From Cacconaster sp045617505 (GTDB lineage Bacteria; Bacteroidota; Bacteroidia; Bacteroidales; UBA932), in contig JAZLIS010000042.1 of assembly GCA_045617505.1 (NCBI GenBank), forward strand, positions 1-35,598: 35,598 bases of DNA. The letters are read 5' to 3'. This document shows positions 1-6,516 of the stretch, piece by piece. The notes beneath the pieces were generated by a model. The model ran no database searches and was not told the DNA's origin. It saw only the letters and a list, made by a program, of their open reading frames with translations. The number at the start of each line of letters is the position of its first letter. Positions within the stretch are counted from its first letter, which is position 1. A program made the position numbers and the translations under genes.

Positions 1-465
1 CAGCAGGCTTTTCTCATACAGTTGCTTACAAAGCATTCATTCAAGAGTAAGGAACGCATACGCGGAGATAAGTCCTACATAGTTGATCCCGGACTGCAGA
101 ATAACCGGGCCAATTCCTTAGCCGCTGAAAATATCGGGTGGAGACTGGAAAACGTTGTATATTTTGAACTTCTCCGCAGATGTGCAAGCGATTTTCTGGA
201 CGTTTATTATTACAAGCAAGCCACAACCGGAAAAGAGGTGGATTTTGTCATATGCGATAAAAATGAGGCACTTGAGTTGATACAGGTCTCATATGATATT
301 GATTCCAAGAAAGCATACGATAGGGAGACATCTGCTTTGGTTTCGGCTTCGGGACTGTTGAAATGCAATAATCTTACACTGATAGCCTTTTCGGATACTC
401 GCGATGTGACCATTAACGGCAAAACGATTCATATCAAGTCAGCCATTGAGTGGCTTCTGGCATAA
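1..465 (+). CDS. DUF4143-type AAA ATPase, C-terminal part (5' end outside window)
   Basis: The reading frame is open from the first base of the window, so only about the last 154 residues of a longer protein are present. The segment reading YIVDPGLQNN, then AENIGWRLENVVYFELLRR, then a stretch with YYYKQATTGKEVDFVI matches the C-terminal DUF4143 domain of the archaeal-type AAA ATPases common in Bacteroidota. The EVDFV stretch resembles the restriction-endonuclease-like fold seen in that domain. The N-terminal Walker motifs would lie upstream of the window and cannot be checked. These proteins are often called predicted ATPases and their role is unknown. The gene ends 44 bp before the next gene on the same strand, so co-transcription is possible. 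Confidence 0.8.
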   Translation, partial: QQAFLIQLLTKHSFKSKERIRGDKSYIVDPGLQNNRANSLAAENIGWRLENVVYFELLRRCASDFLDVYYYKQATTGKEVDFVICDKNEALELIQVSYDIDSKKAYDRETSALVSASGLLKCNNLTLIAFSDTRDVTINGKTIHIKSAIEWLLA

Positions 466-509
466 CAACAAGGCTGGCAATCTGTGATGACTAATCTGTT
501 TGATTGAAT

Positions 510-3383
510 ATGGATGATGCAATCACACCTGATCTGAAAGAGGAAATCTTATATCTGCGTTCGCTGCTTGATGCGAATGGGATAAAGTATGACTTCGAGG
601 CTTATTGTTTGGAGAAAGAAGCCCGAAAGGCTGAGGGGCCAATGATTCCTATTGACATAACCCCCGAGACGGCGAAATTCTTCTTTTCGATGTTTCACGG
701 GAGGGTGGATGTGTATGCAAAGCGCTATTCCAAAGGGTATTATACCGTATGTGATAACCGTAATAATTATGGAATCTGCCCCAAGAAGGACGGGAAGAAG
801 ACGAAATGTGCGGAGTGCCCGAACAAGAGCTGGCCTTCGCTTAATTCATCCGTCTTGATGCAGCATATGACAGGCAATCGCGAGGATTGCGGGGATGTGG
901 TTGGGGTGTATGTTATGCTGAAAGACGACACTTGCCGGTTCATAGTTTTCGATTTTGACAATCATAATGAGGAGCAGGAGGTCTCGAAAGGATGGCAGGA
1001 GGAGGTCGATGCATTGCGCAGGATTTGTTCCCTCTGCGGCATCGATTGCTTGGTTGAGCGGTCCCGCTCCGGGAAAGGCGCGCACGTATGGATTTTCTTC
1101 AGTGAGGCTGTGCCTGCCGCTAAGGCGAGGATGTTCGGCAATACCCTTATCACCAAAGGGGCTGAGCTAGTGAGTCTGAGCAATTTCCGCTACTATGACA
1201 GGATGCTGCCGATGCAGGATTTCCTGCCGGAAAATGGCTTGGGGAATCTGATTGCCCTTCCGTGGCAGGGACAGGCGATGAAAAATGGGAACACTCTCTT
1301 CGTAGATGATCAGTGGCGTCCTCTGAGGGACCAGTACAAGGTTTTGACAGAGGTGCGTAAGCTTTCGCTTCAGAAAGTGGATGCCTATATCAGCGAGTGG
1401 TGCCCGGACAATAATCCGTACGGACAGTTGCAGGAGGATGAGGAAGAGCCGAAGGAGCGCGAGCTGTTCGACACAAGGAACGGTTTTTCCCCCTCGGATT
1501 CCTCCGGCAAGGTTCGGATAATCATTGAAAACGGATTGTATATCAATAAGAATGGGTTGAAACCGCGATTGCAGAATTCAATAAGGAGGCTTGCGGCATA
1601 TTCTAATCAGGAATTTTATCAGAATTTGAAGCAGGGCCTGCCCACTTGGAATATTCCGCGAATAGTATATTGCGGCTATGATGATGGCGATTATATCGTT
1701 CTGCCTCGCGGATGCAGGGAGTCTTTGACTGATGCATTGTCGGATGCGGGGATTCAGTATGAAATTTCGGACCAGAGGCAGGATGGAAGGAGTATCAATG
1801 TGCAATTTTCTGGGGAACTGTATCCCGAGCAGATAGCCGCTGTAGAAAAACTTTCTGCTTTTGACAATGGAGTGCTGCATGCCGCCACATCCTTCGGCAA
1901 GACGGTGGTGGGGGCCTATCTTATCGCTAAGAGGAAGGTGAATACTCTTGTGCTTGTGCATAATGTGGAGATTATGAGCGGATGGGTGAAGGCGCTTGAG
2001 CAGTTTCTTCTGATTGATGAACAGTTACCGGCATATTCGACTCCTAGTGGGAGGATCAAGCATCGGGCGTCCTGTATTGGGACCTTCAGCTCCCAGAAGA
2101 ATGCTCTATCCGGCATCGTTGACATTGCAATGATTACTTCGCTGGGAAGAGATGATGCCATCAATCCGATTGTCCGGAATTACGGTATGGTGATTATGGA
2201 TGAATGCCATCACGCGGCGGCATATACTTGCGAGTCTGTGCTGCGGGCATTGACTGCCAAGTACGTGTATGGGTTTACGGCCAATTACAAGCGTGGGGAC
2301 GGGCAGGATAAAAAGATATTTATGCAGTTGGGACCGGTTCGACACAGGTACACTGCATTGGAAAGGGCAGAGAAGCAAGGTATTGGGCATTACGTTTATC
2401 CACGTTTCACGAGGGTGGTTGATGTATCTGAAAAGCTTAGTATCAGCGACGCTTTCAGTCTGGTGGCCGGCAGTGAGATGAGAAATCTGCAAATTGTCTC
2501 CGATGCCGCCGAGTGCGTGAAAATGGGGCGTACTCCGATTGTGATGACCAAGAGAAAGGAGCATGCCGCAAGGCTGTTCGAGATGTTGCAGGGTGCTGCG
2601 CAACACGTGTTTCTGCTTCAGGGAGGCGGCAGTCTGAAGGATCGCGAATTGCTTCGCAGCCAGATGGCGGCTGTTCCGAGAGATGAATCGATGCTGGCTG
2701 TGGCCATTGGCCAATATGTTGGAGAGGGTTTCAATTATCCGAGGCTTGATACTCTTCTGTTGGCGATGCCCATTTCTTTTGAAAGCAACGTTGAACAGTA
2801 TGCAGGTCGCCTAAACAGGGATTACGAGGGCAAGAAGGATGTGATAATATTCGATTACATCGACCAGTATGTATCTATGCTGGAGCGGATGTATCATAAG
2901 CGGCTCAGGACATACAAACGCATAGGGTTCGAGATTTGTTCTCAGGTGGTTGATAGACAAGATGTTGGGGATTCAATATTCGATTGGCGGAATTATGCGG
3001 AAGTCTTCGGTGCGGATGTCGCTTCTTCGCGGGCGGAGGTTGTAGTTTCAAGTCCGGGCCTTGGATCAAGAAAGGTCTGGAAGTTTATAAAAGAAGTGGC
3101 ATCTCTTCAGGAAAGGGGAGTGCGCATTGTTGTTCTGACTCTTTCACCTTCGGTTTTCTTTGAGGATGCTGCCGGACATCAGGAAGAATTGATCGGATTG
3201 CTCCGTTCTGCCGGGATTATGGTTCGATGTTCAGAGAGATGCAGGGAGCATTTCGCAGTGATTGACAATGATATAGTTTGGTACGGCAGTATGAATCTGC
3301 TCTCCCGCGAGAAGGAAGAAGACAGTATGATGAGGCTCGAAAACGCCTCAGTCGCCCAGGAACTACTCTTGAAGTCTGTGTAA
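510..3383 (+). CDS. TOTE-type AEP primase - superfamily II helicase - PLD-like protein
   Basis: This is a 957-residue protein if the ATG at 510 is the start; a TTG two codons earlier is also possible. The N-terminal third has a four-cysteine cluster (Cys81, Cys90, Cys100, Cys103), then archaeo-eukaryotic primase motifs: DFD at 148-150, a basic RSRSGKGAH stretch ending at His192, and GLGNLIALPWQG. This is the primase type named for TOTE conflict systems. The helicase core follows, with Walker A ATSFGKT near 458-465, the Walker B/DECH box near 562 and QYAGRLNR (motif VI) near 762. Motif III reads GFTAN where TAT or SAT is usual. The C-terminal 100 residues resemble a phospholipase-D nuclease unit (His near 912, then WYGSMNLL), but the Lys of the HxK motif is absent. 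The order primase-helicase-PLD is known from predicted conflict systems. Its action in the cell is inferred to be on nucleic acid. The gene ends directly against a palindrome at 3384. Confidence 0.85.
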   Translation: MDDAITPDLKEEILYLRSLLDANGIKYDFEAYCLEKEARKAEGPMIPIDITPETAKFFFSMFHGRVDVYAKRYSKGYYTVCDNRNNYGICPKKDGKKTKCAECPNKSWPSLNSSVLMQHMTGNREDCGDVVGVYVMLKDDTCRFIVFDFDNHNEEQEVSKGWQEEVDALRRICSLCGIDCLVERSRSGKGAHVWIFFSEAVPAAKARMFGNTLITKGAELVSLSNFRYYDRMLPMQDFLPENGLGNLIALPWQGQAMKNGNTLFVDDQWRPLRDQYKVLTEVRKLSLQKVDAYISEWCPDNNPYGQLQEDEEEPKERELFDTRNGFSPSDSSGKVRIIIENGLYINKNGLKPRLQNSIRRLAAYSNQEFYQNLKQGLPTWNIPRIVYCGYDDGDYIVLPRGCRESLTDALSDAGIQYEISDQRQDGRSINVQFSGELYPEQIAAVEKLSAFDNGVLHAATSFGKTVVGAYLIAKRKVNTLVLVHNVEIMSGWVKALEQFLLIDEQLPAYSTPSGRIKHRASCIGTFSSQKNALSGIVDIAMITSLGRDDAINPIVRNYGMVIMDECHHAAAYTCESVLRALTAKYVYGFTANYKRGDGQDKKIFMQLGPVRHRYTALERAEKQGIGHYVYPRFTRVVDVSEKLSISDAFSLVAGSEMRNLQIVSDAAECVKMGRTPIVMTKRKEHAARLFEMLQGAAQHVFLLQGGGSLKDRELLRSQMAAVPRDESMLAVAIGQYVGEGFNYPRLDTLLLAMPISFESNVEQYAGRLNRDYEGKKDVIIFDYIDQYVSMLERMYHKRLRTYKRIGFEICSQVVDRQDVGDSIFDWRNYAEVFGADVASSRAEVVVSSPGLGSRKVWKFIKEVASLQERGVRIVVLTLSPSVFFEDAAGHQEELIGLLRSAGIMVRCSERCREHFAVIDNDIVWYGSMNLLSREKEEDSMMRLENASVAQELLLKSV

Positions 3384-3422
3384 AGTTGCGCAATACGCGA
3401 GTCACTCGCGTATTGCGCAACT
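3384..3422. repeat. Palindromic element, copy 1 (perfect 19-bp arms)
   Basis: The arms 3384-3402 and 3404-3422 are perfect reverse complements around a single C at 3403. The core is CGCGAGTCACTCGCG and the outer arm is AGTTGCGCAATA. The element starts on the base after the stop codon of the helicase gene and lies between two convergent genes, so it may end transcription from both sides. There is no T-run after either arm, so a classical intrinsic terminator is not shown. Related copies lie at 4894-4931, 6462-6496, 8709-8742 and 25749-25789. Confidence 0.9.
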
Positions 3423-3437
3423 CGCGTCCGTGCAAAG

Positions 3438-4340
3438 TCACTCTAGCCCTTTGGCGATTCTTTCGATTTTGGCGGAGTCGCGGAGCATCTCGACGAAGAT
3501 GTCGGCGGAGCGTTTGCGGTAGCCTTCCTTGAGGCGGTGGATGCAGCCGAGCATCGAGTAGTTGCCACCTTCCAAGGGTATTGCGACAAGGTTCGGGCGG
3601 TAGTAGGCGGCGAGTGACGATACTATGGCTATCAAGTTGGTATTCTGCACGATATCCATTATGAGCTCAGGGTCGTTGACCTCCACCGTCACATTCAGTT
3701 TGCGAGAGTCGAGGCCAAGATAGCGGTCGAACGCGCGTCTTGCCTGCAGCCCTTTTCCGGGGAGGATAATGCGGTGGTTCTCAAGTTCTTCCATCGTCAG
3801 GACCTGACGAGAGGCCATCGGGTGTCCCCGGTGCATCACTGCACTGAGGCTGTTGCGAAACAAAGGAATTGATTCCACTTCATCGTAGGCTGTTGATGGC
3901 TTATAGGTGAGGGCAAGGTCGATTTCCTTATTCTGGAGCATTTCAATAATTTCGGATGCGGTTTCCGACTGTATTTTCAGTCTTACACCAGGGTGTTCAC
4001 GAATATAATTCTTCACGGTTTCGGTGAGCAACTCGCTGAAAGATGGCGTTATACCTATTCGGAGAGTTCCCGTCAATGCCCCTTTGAGGTCCCGCATACG
4101 GTTGCTGCAAACTTCCGAATCTTCGATTGTCTTCAGCGCGAGGGGGAGCAATTCCTCGCCAGCTTCTGTGAGTGTGACGCTGTGTCGGTTGCGGTCGAAC
4201 AGCTGCGCGTCGATTTCGGCTTCGAATTGCCTAATCTGCTGGGAGAGTGTGCCTTGGGTGACGAAGAGGCGTTTTGCTGCATCGGAGAAATTCAATGTTT
4301 TTGCAACGGTCGCGAAATACTTCAGGTGGCGGAGTTCCAT
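3438..4340 (-). CDS. LysR-family transcriptional regulator
   Basis: This is a 300-residue LysR protein of usual length. The N-terminal winged helix-turn-helix is clear: MELRHLKYFATVAKTLNFSD, followed by AAKRLFVTQGTLSQQIRQ, then LFDRNRHSVTLTEAGEELL to about residue 65. The rest is the substrate-binding-like effector domain with the GTLRIGITPSF segment at its start. The HTH resembles the CynR/CysL group more than OxyR. The gene is divergent from the superoxide reductase gene dfx and shares a 168-bp intergenic region with repeated GATATTG/CAATATC half-sites. It therefore probably controls dfx and itself; the effector is unknown. On its 3' side it converges with the TOTE-like gene across palindrome copy 1. 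Confidence 0.93.
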   Translation of the reverse strand: MELRHLKYFATVAKTLNFSDAAKRLFVTQGTLSQQIRQFEAEIDAQLFDRNRHSVTLTEAGEELLPLALKTIEDSEVCSNRMRDLKGALTGTLRIGITPSFSELLTETVKNYIREHPGVRLKIQSETASEIIEMLQNKEIDLALTYKPSTAYDEVESIPLFRNSLSAVMHRGHPMASRQVLTMEELENHRIILPGKGLQARRAFDRYLGLDSRKLNVTVEVNDPELIMDIVQNTNLIAIVSSLAAYYRPNLVAIPLEGGNYSMLGCIHRLKEGYRKRSADIFVEMLRDSAKIERIAKGLE

Positions 4341-4353
4341 ACTGCTTTTTTTG

Positions 4354-4361
4354 CAAATATA
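4354..4361 (-). promoter_or_regulatory. -7 box of the lysR promoter
   Basis: On the minus strand this reads TATATTTG, a perfect match to the Bacteroidota TAnnTTTG box. It lies 13 bp upstream of the lysR start codon and overlaps the first palindrome of the operator cluster, which fits autoregulation. I see no convincing -33 TTTG at the right spacing. Confidence 0.6.
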
Positions 4362-4410
4362 TTGATAATATCAATATCAGATATTGAAAATAAATAATAT
4401 TACCAATATC
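4359..4410. promoter_or_regulatory. LysR operator-like inverted repeat cluster
   Basis: The palindrome ATATTGATAATATCAATAT (4359-4377) has 9-bp arms around one base. CAATATC at 4372-4378 and GATATTG at 4380-4386 form a second inverted pair, and a third CAATATC lies at 4404-4410. At least four half-sites of the same sequence thus sit between the divergent lysR and dfx genes. LysR proteins usually bind several half-sites with dyad symmetry as tetramers, so this is the likely binding region. It covers the -7 box of lysR and ends about 20 bp before the -7 box of dfx. Confidence 0.65.
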
Positions 4411-4429
4411 AAAAACGGCAACCGCAATG

Positions 4430-4437
4430 TATCTTTG
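4430..4437 (+). promoter_or_regulatory. -7 box of the dfx promoter
   Basis: The sequence TATCTTTG matches the Bacteroidota -7 consensus TAnnTTTG and lies 71 bp upstream of the dfx start codon. No TTTG-like -33 box is visible at the expected distance, which would fit a promoter that needs an activator such as the neighbouring LysR protein. That last point is inference. Confidence 0.6.
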
Positions 4438-4508
4438 TATTGTCTTCACGAATGGTATCAGTTTCCTTTCGTGAAAACAGATGTTTAACAATTAAAACCA
4501 CAAATGCT

Positions 4509-4895
4509 ATGACAACAAGATTTTTCCTCTGCACAGTGTGTGGAAATGTCATTTTCAAATGCATCGACAGCGGTGTTGATGTTGTATGTTGCGGTGAGCA
4601 GATGCAGGAGCTCATCCCTGCGACGGATGATTCTGCCGCGAAAGAAAAACATCTCCCTGTCGTAGAATGCCGGCCGGACGGCACAATCCTGGTGAAAGTC
4701 GGCTCGGTGCAGCATCCGATGACCCCCGGACATCACATTTCATTCATCTATCTCGAAACCGAGCACGGCGGTCAGGTGAAGTATCTGATGCCGGACGATG
4801 CCCCCGAAGCTGTATTTTCTCCCGGTCAGGACAAGCCTGTTGCCGTCTATGAATACTGCAATATCCACGGCCTCTGGAAAACGGAACTCAAATAG
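4509..4895 (+). CDS. dfx: Desulfoferrodoxin (two-iron superoxide reductase)
   Basis: The 128-residue protein has both iron sites of class I superoxide reductases. The N-terminal desulforedoxin-like centre has Cys8, Cys11, Cys27 and Cys28 (CTVC and VCCG). The catalytic centre has the EKH motif at 46-48, His69, His75, Cys117 and His120. It reduces superoxide to hydrogen peroxide in the cytoplasm without making oxygen, using rubredoxin-like electron donors, which is typical of anaerobes. The ATG at 4509 is chosen because the family begins a few residues before the first CxxC; an upstream extension to 4440 would have no family counterpart. The divergent LysR gene is the likely regulator. The stop codon TAG overlaps the first bases of palindrome copy 2, and the 3' end overlaps an extended antisense reading frame. 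Confidence 0.95.
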   Translation: MTTRFFLCTVCGNVIFKCIDSGVDVVCCGEQMQELIPATDDSAAKEKHLPVVECRPDGTILVKVGSVQHPMTPGHHISFIYLETEHGGQVKYLMPDDAPEAVFSPGQDKPVAVYEYCNIHGLWKTELK

Positions 4896-5348
4896 TTGCG
4901 CAATACGTGAGTTAATCGCGTATTGCGCAACCGCTTTGAGGAAAAGGCTTTTCACCAGCAGTTTGTGAAACACCCATATTCCGGTGAAATATACTTTTCC
5001 GAGGAAATTATTGAATCTCACTACAGTTGTGACAGAAGCCACCTGCCAGCCATCATCAGACAGGGAGCAATATATGCCAACCCAAAAGCACAGATGTTTG
5101 TCATTCTTGCAGATTATTAGCTCCTCATCACTGCGCTCGGCTATCAGATTCCGGAATCCGCCGCCTCCCTGAAGTCCGAAGGGCTTAACCAGGGCATTCC
5201 GCATCTTCATCAGCCAATCTACAGGCTTCGGAAAGTTGCAGAACATCTCCTCGAAGATACGGTCCGGCGAAAGTGGCTCCGCTGACTTTATTCTCTTGGA
5301 AACGCTGTCACTGTAATCAGAAGGCAAGTATTTGTCTATCAGTTTCAT
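4740..5348 (-). CDS. DUF2867 family protein with a read-through C-terminal extension
   Basis: Residues 1 to about 139 match the DUF2867 family: LPSDYSDSVS near the start, RNALVKPFGLQGG at 50-62, DKHLCFWVGIYCSL at 83-96, and RFNNFLGKVYF followed by VFHKLLVKSLFLKAV to 140. Family members normally end just after that last segment. Here no stop codon occurs. The frame runs through palindrome copy 2 (residues 140-152, AQYAINSRIAQLF) and then antisense through the end of dfx for another 50 residues. The function of the family is unknown. The gene lies 18 bp downstream of the acyltransferase gene, so they are probably co-transcribed. The first 139 residues are well supported; the tail looks accidental. 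Confidence 0.8.
   Translation of the reverse strand: MKLIDKYLPSDYSDSVSKRIKSAEPLSPDRIFEEMFCNFPKPVDWLMKMRNALVKPFGLQGGGGFRNLIAERSDEELIICKNDKHLCFWVGIYCSLSDDGWQVASVTTVVRFNNFLGKVYFTGIWVFHKLLVKSLFLKAVAQYAINSRIAQLFEFRFPEAVDIAVFIDGNRLVLTGRKYSFGGIVRHQILHLTAVLGFEIDE
4894..4931. repeat. Palindromic element, copy 2 (imperfect)
   Basis: The outer arms GTTGCGCAATACG (4895-4907) and its exact complement (4919-4931) are intact. The centre is changed to TGAGTTAATCG, which breaks two of the inner pairs. The element lies between convergent genes, supplies the last two bases of the dfx stop codon, and is translated on the other strand as part of the DUF2867 frame. Confidence 0.85.
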
Positions 5349-5366
5349 TTTTTATCCATCAAAATA

Positions 5367-6377
5367 TCACAAGACCGCTTTCATTCCCGGAATCATCCGC
5401 ACAAGCCAGATGAACAGATAAGAGACAACCGCCGTGGATATGCCGATGAAAACAAACTTGCCGAAGGCTCCAAGCCACAAACCGTCGGTTGCGAATTGGA
5501 TTCCGAGCATCAGGAGCAGATGAAAAACATATGCCCCGTAGGATTGTGCCGCGCACCATTGCATAAAAGGGGACGTTGAGCAAAACACCTGACGGAACAG
5601 CCATATAAGGCCGAAGCACAGGAACACGCACATCAGCGATTCATATATGCCGTACCACTTCCAAACGAAGCCACCCCATCCATTGTCACCCATAAAATAC
5701 ATTCCGACAGCAAGGACCGCTCCGACAAAAAACGCGACAGTACCCGTGGTATTGCTCATCTTCTCGAACCACTTGAATCGTCCGGCCAGGACACCGACAG
5801 CAAACAGTACGACATATTGCAGATAGTGGGCGGGCTCTATTTTGAGAGGAGCCATAATCCAGTTGTCCTGCGGACTGACCTTGCGGATGAAATAGCTTCC
5901 GATACCGATGATAAGGCCGAGAATCAACAGCCCGGGAACAGTGGGTTTCGATGAACATTCCCCGGATATCGGTTTGTGGAATTTTCTGATCAGCGCATAA
6001 ATGAGACAGAAAGCCAACAGGCTCTCGACGAACCACATATGGGCAATCTCAAATGTGCCGCTGGCTGCTGAGAGGATGGTTCCGATTGCCAGCAGAGGGA
6101 TGCCCAGCCGCATAAGTTTCTTTTTGACAAAGACTTTGCCTCCCTGTCTGTCATAACTTGCAGGAACGAAATAGCCTGAGATGAGGAAGAAAAGCCCCAT
6201 GAAGAATCCGGCATTCACTGAAAAGAAGTGCCATATCCAGGGCAGGAATTCTTCCGGATTGCTCGGAGTATATGCCCACCCGCCACCGTTTCCGTATGCC
6301 TGCCCTGCGTGGTGGAAAATGACCAGAACAGTAAGGAATACCTTTAGGTTGTCAAGGTAGTATTCTCTATTGTTCAT
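5367..6377 (-). CDS. Acyltransferase 3 family integral membrane protein
   Basis: This 336-residue protein has about ten hydrophobic segments and starts with the family signature REYYLDNLKVFLTVLVIFHHAGQAY, whose paired His-His sits in the first membrane helix. GFFMGLFFLISGYFVP and a C-terminal SYGAYVFHLLLMLG segment are also typical of acyltransferase 3 (OafA/MdoC-like) proteins. These transfer acyl groups such as acetyl or succinyl to cell-surface or secreted sugars; the acceptor here cannot be told. It heads a two-gene run with the DUF2867 gene 18 bp downstream. The promoter lies inside an inverted repeat at 6402-6449. The frame appears intact. Confidence 0.9.
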   Translation of the reverse strand: MNNREYYLDNLKVFLTVLVIFHHAGQAYGNGGGWAYTPSNPEEFLPWIWHFFSVNAGFFMGLFFLISGYFVPASYDRQGGKVFVKKKLMRLGIPLLAIGTILSAASGTFEIAHMWFVESLLAFCLIYALIRKFHKPISGECSSKPTVPGLLILGLIIGIGSYFIRKVSPQDNWIMAPLKIEPAHYLQYVVLFAVGVLAGRFKWFEKMSNTTGTVAFFVGAVLAVGMYFMGDNGWGGFVWKWYGIYESLMCVFLCFGLIWLFRQVFCSTSPFMQWCAAQSYGAYVFHLLLMLGIQFATDGLWLGAFGKFVFIGISTAVVSYLFIWLVRMIPGMKAVL

Positions 6378-6401
6378 TTCAATTATGAAGTGTTCTCATT
6401 G

Positions 6402-6449
6402 ATAACAGTTGCAAAGATACCATAATTTTTATAATCCAACAACTGTTAT
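6402..6449 (-). promoter_or_regulatory. Acyltransferase promoter flanked by a 10-bp inverted repeat
   Basis: On the minus strand TATCTTTG (6419-6412) is a perfect -7 box, and a TTG at 6442-6440 lies 20 bp upstream as a -33 element. The 10-bp arms ATAACAGTTG (6402-6411) and CAACTGTTAT (6440-6449) flank this core promoter exactly, with 28 bp between them. One arm covers the -33 box and the other the region just after the -7 box, as expected for an operator. The regulator is not identified. Confidence 0.6.
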
Positions 6450-6461
6450 ACTACACCCGTT

Positions 6462-6496
6462 TTGCGCAATACGCGAGTCACTCGCGTATTGCGCAA
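6462..6496. repeat. Palindromic element, copy 3 (perfect 17-bp arms)
   Basis: The arms 6462-6478 and 6480-6496 pair perfectly around a C at 6479. The core and outer arm are the same as in copy 1, trimmed by two bases per side. Unlike the other full copies it lies between divergent genes, 20 bp before the start codon of the GH106-like gene, and a run of five T follows at 6498-6502. Confidence 0.9.
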
Positions 6497-6516
6497 CTTT
6501 TTGTATCTTTACCAAG

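Noticed and set aside
3384..3422. CRISPR-like repeats from the recurring palindromes
   Set aside because: Copies are single and kilobases apart, with no spacers between regular repeats and no cas genes.
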